DNA of 64,000 nucleotides from Brevibacillus_F sp035644815 (GTDB lineage Bacteria; Bacillota; Bacilli; Brevibacillales; Brevibacillaceae). The number at the start of each line of letters is the position of its first letter. Position 1 is the first letter of the stretch. The translations under genes were made by a program, and so were the position numbers. Shown one piece after another: positions 60,541-64,000 of this stretch. The DNA lies in contig DASQNU010000229.1 of assembly GCA_035644815.1 (NCBI GenBank), forward strand, positions 1 through 64,000, given 5' to 3'. The notes beneath the pieces were generated by a model that was not told the DNA's origin, ran no database searches, and worked only from the letters and a program-made list of their open reading frames with translations.

Positions 60541-60554
60541 ATTATCCTTCTTTC

Positions 60555-60600
60555 TTGACCTTTACACTAATGTGAAACTTTATAATAAAGTTAGTGTTCC
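60555..60600 (+). promoter_or_regulatory. MerR-type promoter with long spacer and dyad
   Basis: TTGACC (60555-60560) and TATAAT (60581-60586) are 20 bp apart, or 19 bp to TTATAA, the stretched spacing of MerR-activated promoters. An inverted repeat ACACTAA (60564-60570) / TTAGTGT (60591-60597) and ACTTTAT / ATAAAGT overlap it. The site should respond to the MerR protein encoded next. Confidence 0.6.
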
Positions 60601-60620
60601 AAATCTGTGAGGTGATCTTT

Positions 60621-61004
60621 TTGAAGATAGGAAAGGTAAGAAAAATAACCGGCGTTAGTGCCCGGTCGATTCGATATTATGAGGAGAAAGGATTGATCAA
60701 AGCATCTCGCCAAGAAAATAATTACAGGGAATATGACGAAAAGGTGATCGATTCCATAAACGCAATTCAACTTTATCTAGGTTTAGGGCTGACAACGGAC
60801 CAAATTCGAGACATCATCTTCTGCAAATATCCTGAGCATCAGGAGCATACAGATAAGGACGTCTATTGTGAGGAATTACTGCTTATGTATCAGTCGAAAA
60901 TGCATGAGATCAACCAACAAATAGCTGCTTTAACCGATGCGAAGTTCAATTTGGCTGAAAAAATCAATCAGATGGTACAAAAACGGGAGGAGGAAAACGA
61001 GTGA
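60621..61004 (+). CDS. MerR-family transcriptional regulator
   Basis: Winged HTH_1 domain KIGKVRKITGVSARSIRYYE (residues 2-21), wing YREYDEKVIDSINAIQLYLG, and a C-terminal coiled coil (QSKMHEINQQIAALTDAKFN then LAEKINQMVQKREEE). No cysteine cluster for metals; one Cys near residue 75 and another near 93. TTG start after GAGGTG, 127 aa. It overlaps the next gene by 4 bp (GTGA), so it probably senses a small molecule or stress and activates its own operon with the NmrA-like protein. Confidence 0.9.
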   Translation: MKIGKVRKITGVSARSIRYYEEKGLIKASRQENNYREYDEKVIDSINAIQLYLGLGLTTDQIRDIIFCKYPEHQEHTDKDVYCEELLLMYQSKMHEINQQIAALTDAKFNLAEKINQMVQKREEENE

Positions 61005-61831
61005 CTATATTAGTTACAGGGGCAACGGGAACCGTAGGGCGACACGTCGTGGACCAACTTATTCAAATGGGGCAAAAGGTACGTGCATTGACACGTAATC
61101 CGCTGCAAGCCAATCTTCCTAATGATGTAGAGGTTGTCGCGGGAGATTTAAGTGATCCAAGTACGCTAGTTTCTGCGTTGGTTGGCATAAGCGGCATACA
61201 TCTGATAACAACAGGCGCTGAATATACCCCGTTACAAACGGGTCCAGAAATCGTTGAACTTGCTGAGAAGGCTGGCGTGCGCAGGATTACCATTTTATGG
61301 AACGGGGAGAAAGGCACTTTTGAGAGGGCAGTTGAGGCAAGTGGTCTGGAGTGGACTCAACTTCAAGCCTTTGAATTTATGGCAAATGCACGAAAATGGG
61401 CGAACTCAATACGCGCTGAGGGGGTTGTTCGAGATCTGTTTGGAGGATCACGAATTGCTTCTGTTCATGAAGCGGATATTGGAAGAGTCGCAGCGGTTAC
61501 ACTAACTGAGGAAGGTCATGCAGGTAAAATATATACATTAACAGGGCCTGAGAGTTTGTCGGTTCAAGATAAAGTCCGGATAATTAGTGAGGTTATCGGA
61601 CGTGAAATTCAATTTATAGAGAGCTCTGAAGAAGAAGAACGTGAACAGATGAGAAGAATGGGTGTTCAGGAGGATGCAATTGATTACGTGATTAGTTGGC
61701 ACCTTAATCCGCCTAAATCTGCTTATACGGTTTTGTCGACAGTTGAGGAAGTAACAGGACACAAGCCGTATACTTTCGCAGAGTGGGTTAAGGAGAATGC
61801 AGGTTTTTTTATAAATTCGGATATTTCTTGA
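61001..61831 (+). CDS. NmrA-like / atypical SDR NAD(P)-binding protein
   Basis: TILVTGATGTVGRHVVDQLI is the GxxGxxG nucleotide loop at residues 2-21; VEVVAGDLSDPSTLVSALVG and GVRRITILWNGEKGTFERAV follow, with the substrate region to residue 276 (AEWVKENAGFF). Members act as NAD(P)H:quinone oxidoreductases (QorB/YtfG-like) or redox sensors. GTG start overlapping the MerR stop. An N-terminal paralogue piece survives in the chimeric ORF at 45.9 kb. Confidence 0.9.
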   Translation: MTILVTGATGTVGRHVVDQLIQMGQKVRALTRNPLQANLPNDVEVVAGDLSDPSTLVSALVGISGIHLITTGAEYTPLQTGPEIVELAEKAGVRRITILWNGEKGTFERAVEASGLEWTQLQAFEFMANARKWANSIRAEGVVRDLFGGSRIASVHEADIGRVAAVTLTEEGHAGKIYTLTGPESLSVQDKVRIISEVIGREIQFIESSEEEEREQMRRMGVQEDAIDYVISWHLNPPKSAYTVLSTVEEVTGHKPYTFAEWVKENAGFFINSDIS

Positions 61832-62019
61832 ATCTATTATTTTTGAGGCAATGAAATAGACAAACGTGTCTGAGTGCTCCAATCCACGGCACCATCTGCT
61901 ACATTTTCCGAAAGTCGAATACGTCACGATACTCCTCTGGAACGTCTGGGATCCGAAAAGAAATTAGTTTTTTTGTTGACCGGATTGCAAATAACCTGTA
62001 AATTTTTGTTAAGTGTATA

Positions 62020-62045
62020 CTTTAAGGTAATGAACTTACTTAAAG
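62020..62045. promoter_or_regulatory. Candidate HxlR-type operator
   Basis: CTTTAAGGTAA and TTACTTAAAG, nearly inverted with a 5-bp centre, inside GTATACTTTAAGGTAATG, the kind of GTATACTT-containing element seen before HxlR genes. It is immediately upstream of the HxlR gene, so autoregulation is likely. Confidence 0.6.
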
Positions 62046-62053
62046 GTAAAGGG

Positions 62054-62398
62054 ATGATTTATATAATGATTCATCAGCTTGAATGTCCAGTGGAGACAAT
62101 CATTCATGTTCTAGGCGGCAAATGGAAACCAATGATTTTATGGCATTTGATACAATCCAATAAGCGATTCAACGATCTGGAAAAGCTTATACCTGATGTA
62201 TCTCAAAAAATGCTTTCACAACATCTACGGGACTTGGAACGAGAGGGCATAATCGATAGAACGGTCTACCCCACCGTCCCTCCAAAAGTAGAATATTCCC
62301 TTAGTGAATATGGTAAAACATTGATTCCTGTAGCAGAAGTCATGTGTGCTTGGGGAGAAAACCATAATAAGCGGAAATATGAAGAATCTGCTTCTTAA
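62054..62398 (+). CDS. HxlR-family transcriptional regulator
   Basis: 114-aa winged-helix protein with the single N-terminal Cys of redox- or electrophile-sensing members (HQLECPVETIIHVLGGKWKP). NKRFNDLEKLIPDVSQKMLS is the recognition region, and VEYSLSEYGKTLIPVAEVMC closes the family signature. Start ATG at 62054 with AAAGGTAAAGG, or ATG 62066. The regulated enzyme is not adjacent, unless it is the NmrA-like gene upstream. Confidence 0.92.
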   Translation: MIYIMIHQLECPVETIIHVLGGKWKPMILWHLIQSNKRFNDLEKLIPDVSQKMLSQHLRDLEREGIIDRTVYPTVPPKVEYSLSEYGKTLIPVAEVMCAWGENHNKRKYEESAS

Positions 62399-62436
62399 AG
62401 CTTGTTCAATTCATTGGAACACTAATTCAAGGACTC

Positions 62437-62480
62437 ATAGCAAAAGCTGCCACGGGATTTGACCTGGCAGCTTTTGCTAT
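62437..62480. terminator. Hairpin terminator after the HxlR gene
   Basis: A perfect 16-bp stem ATAGCAAAAGCTGCCA / TGGCAGCTTTTGCTAT with a 12-nt loop, 38 bp past the stop. T-tracts are partly inside the stem on both strands. Confidence 0.75.
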
Positions 62481-62711
62481 TTACAGTCAAGTTCCCTTTT
62501 GTTCGGAGAAAATAAAGATTTAGACTGAAAAATAAAGTGTTAGACTGGCAGCGGCGCTAAACTTACGGACAGTTTAGTGGATTATGATCAGATCGGATGG
62601 TTTGTTCGCGAGACTACTTAGGGTAGACCTTGCAACATGCTTGCTGTATTAAATCCATTCTTGAATGTTTATTAAAAAACCAGTAAACTAAATGAAAAAT
62701 GGAGGTGCCAG

Positions 62712-62753
62712 ATGAAAACTGTTGTGATTTCAGGTGGGACCGTAAAGGAGTGA
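62712..62753 (+). CDS. 13-codon ORF, remnant of an SDR start, before TetR
   Basis: A strong SD (GGAGGTGCCAG) and ATG give MKTVVISGGTVKE then TGA, five bases before the TetR start. MKTVVISGGT is the classic beginning of an SDR enzyme (normally followed by a GIG loop). It looks like the first ten codons of an SDR gene left by a deletion that joined its promoter and SD to TetR. It may now provide translational coupling. Confidence 0.45.
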   Translation: MKTVVISGGTVKE

Positions 62754-62758
62754 GTACT

Positions 62759-63337
62759 GTGGCCAGACCAAAAGAATTCGATACGACAGAAGTCCTTTCC
62801 ATGGCTATGGATGTTTTCTGGCAACATGGTTATGAAGGCACCACTATTCAAGATTTGGTCGATTATGTGGGAATTAAGGCGCAAAGTCTATATAACACTT
62901 ATGGCGGCAAACGCGAATTGTTCTTTGCAGCTCTCAAACACTACGCCAATCAAAAAACAATAATTAATATTCTGGAACATACACCCTCGGGCAAAGAAGC
63001 TATTACTAAAGTGTTCTGGGATATGATTACAACGTCTACCGATACGGATCGAAAAAAAGGATGTTTCATGATTAATTCTTGTGTGGAACTGGCACCGCAT
63101 GACCCCGAAATTGCGAAATTCATTCATCAGGAATCAATGCGAGTTGAACGCGCCTATTATCACGCTTTAACACGGGCATGGGAACAGGGAGAGATCAATA
63201 AGAACCATAAAGATCTTACGGCACTTGCTCGATTCCTGAACAATGCGCATGGTGGACTGGTTGTGACAGCCAAAACTGTTACCGATATGACTGTTCTGGA
63301 GGACATCGTTCGGGTCACCCTTTCGATTCTCGATTGA
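62759..63337 (+). CDS. TetR-family transcriptional regulator
   Basis: HTH domain KEFDTTEVLSMAMDVFWQHG and TTIQDLVDYVGIKAQSLYNT, residues about 4-50, then an all-helical ligand domain with GCFMINSCVELAPHDPEIAK, as in the AcrR/YezE-like subgroup. GTG start (62759) with AAAGGAG eight bases upstream; 192 aa. Followed after 67 bp by an MFS pump gene in the same direction, its likely target. Confidence 0.92.
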   Translation: MARPKEFDTTEVLSMAMDVFWQHGYEGTTIQDLVDYVGIKAQSLYNTYGGKRELFFAALKHYANQKTIINILEHTPSGKEAITKVFWDMITTSTDTDRKKGCFMINSCVELAPHDPEIAKFIHQESMRVERAYYHALTRAWEQGEINKNHKDLTALARFLNNAHGGLVVTAKTVTDMTVLEDIVRVTLSILD

Positions 63338-63404
63338 AAGACTGTACCCTTTTTTTTATTCTATTTTTTAACGATCATTCAATAATGGCCGGGTGGGATA
63401 AAAC

Positions 63405-64000
63405 ATGAGTCGATTTGAAATATACCTTTTGACGATTGGAGCGTTTTTGGCCGTTACTGCTGAACTAATGCTAATCGGAGTAACCGATTTGGTGTCTCAA
63501 GATCTTGATGTTCCTATATCTTTCACGGGGCATCTGGTAACTGCTTACGCCTTGGCCTTCGCGTTCGGTGCCCCCATTGTGATTACAATGTCGGCAAGCT
63601 TGGAGCGGAAGAAGGTCATGTTAACAGCTTTTTTCTTTTTTATTCTTGCTAACCTACTTTCAGCTTGGAGCCCTAATTTTACTGTGTTGATCTTCGCACG
63701 TGCGATCCTAGGTTTAAGTGGAGGTGTATTTGTTGTTGTTGCCATGGGGGCTGTTTCCAAACTAGTCCGACCTGAAAAAGTGGGAAGTGCGATCGGAACA
63801 ATCGTGATGGGACTTAGTGGTTCTCTTGTTTTTGGAGTTCCTTTAGGAATTGTGCTCAGCGGATGGCTCAATTGGCAACTCGCGTTTGGCGCTATAGCTC
63901 TACTCGGTGTATCGATCTGGATTGGTATTCTGTTTATGATTCCTACTGTTCCAGGCGGGGCATCCATTCCGTTTCAACAACATTTCTCTGTTTTTAAGGA
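63405..64000 (+). CDS. MFS transporter, AraJ/YdhP-type (DHA1), cut by the window end
   Basis: 198 codons are present and the frame continues past the window. It begins MSRFEIYLLTIGAFLAVTAE followed by LMLIGVTDLVSQDLDVPISF, the DHA1 helix 1 and first loop, and includes ASLERKKVMLTAF (loop 2-3), RAILGLSGGVFVVVAMGAVS and GLSGSLVFGVPLGIVLSGWL (motif C). An exporter of sugars or drugs. ATG at 63405 with GGGTGGGATAAAAC. In operon arrangement with the preceding TetR gene. Confidence 0.88.
   Translation, partial: MSRFEIYLLTIGAFLAVTAELMLIGVTDLVSQDLDVPISFTGHLVTAYALAFAFGAPIVITMSASLERKKVMLTAFFFFILANLLSAWSPNFTVLIFARAILGLSGGVFVVVAMGAVSKLVRPEKVGSAIGTIVMGLSGSLVFGVPLGIVLSGWLNWQLAFGAIALLGVSIWIGILFMIPTVPGGASIPFQQHFSVFK

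Overview
The window looks like chromosome of a spore-forming Firmicute of the Brevibacillus/Paenibacillus type. This rests on mid-range GC, strong AGGAGG-type ribosome binding sites with many GTG and TTG starts, and Bacillus-lineage families (long-form aromatic amino acid hydroxylase, CcdA/ResA-like pair, DUF1292, DUF3231, dhaKLM with a separate HPr). There are no functional RNA genes, intact transposases, phage genes or CRISPR arrays. Species-level identity is inference.

Layout. 1-8.6 kb: aromatic amino acid hydroxylase, SelO AMPylase, an SDR/acyl-CoA ligase operon, a DinB-fold protein and a ccdA/thioredoxin-like pair. 8.7-16 kb: an ABC multidrug-type exporter with a short upstream leader ORF and hairpin, small genes, then a Fur-box-controlled siderophore uptake operon whose two permease genes are joined by a frameshift. 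16-36 kb: an accessory patchwork of LysR, WYL and other regulators beside oxidoreductases, hydrolases and MFS pumps, mixed with gene remnants (broken NAD(P)H oxidoreductase, two tRNA fragments, a multiply frameshifted ORF, a dehydrogenase scrap). 36-38.5 kb: dhaK-dhaL-dhaM-HPr, PTS-dependent dihydroxyacetone phosphorylation.

38.5-46.5 kb: membrane proteins including a CPBP protease, a TPR protein, LysR/SDR/Gfo-Idh genes, a nucleotidyltransferase, DUF3231, and a recombination scar holding a headless TetR and an in-frame NmrA-SMR chimera. 46.5-52.4 kb: proteins of the kind found as immunity proteins or their companions near polymorphic toxins (DUF4261, a DUF6138-like protein, a leucine-rich-repeat protein, a SUKH domain fused to an L7/L12-like domain, a helical-repeat protein); a SUFU-domain gene lies at 28.2 kb. 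52.4-58.2 kb: two pseudogenes, two membrane-protein genes, then a two-component system flanked by two membrane-protein genes whose promoters share an 11-bp-period direct repeat, which I read as its regulon. 58.2-64 kb: a Tat-exported flavin amine oxidase, a MerR-NmrA operon, HxlR, and a TetR-MFS pair cut by the window end.

A degenerate hairpin repeat (core near GGGAGCAGAATGCCGCGGCA, followed by GAAGTAACGGGCAG) is scattered between genes in at least five recognisable copies. The best candidates for undescribed biology are the leader-ORF/hairpin before the ABC exporter, the two-component regulon at 54-58 kb, and the SUKH-L7/L12 fusion within the immunity-like cluster.
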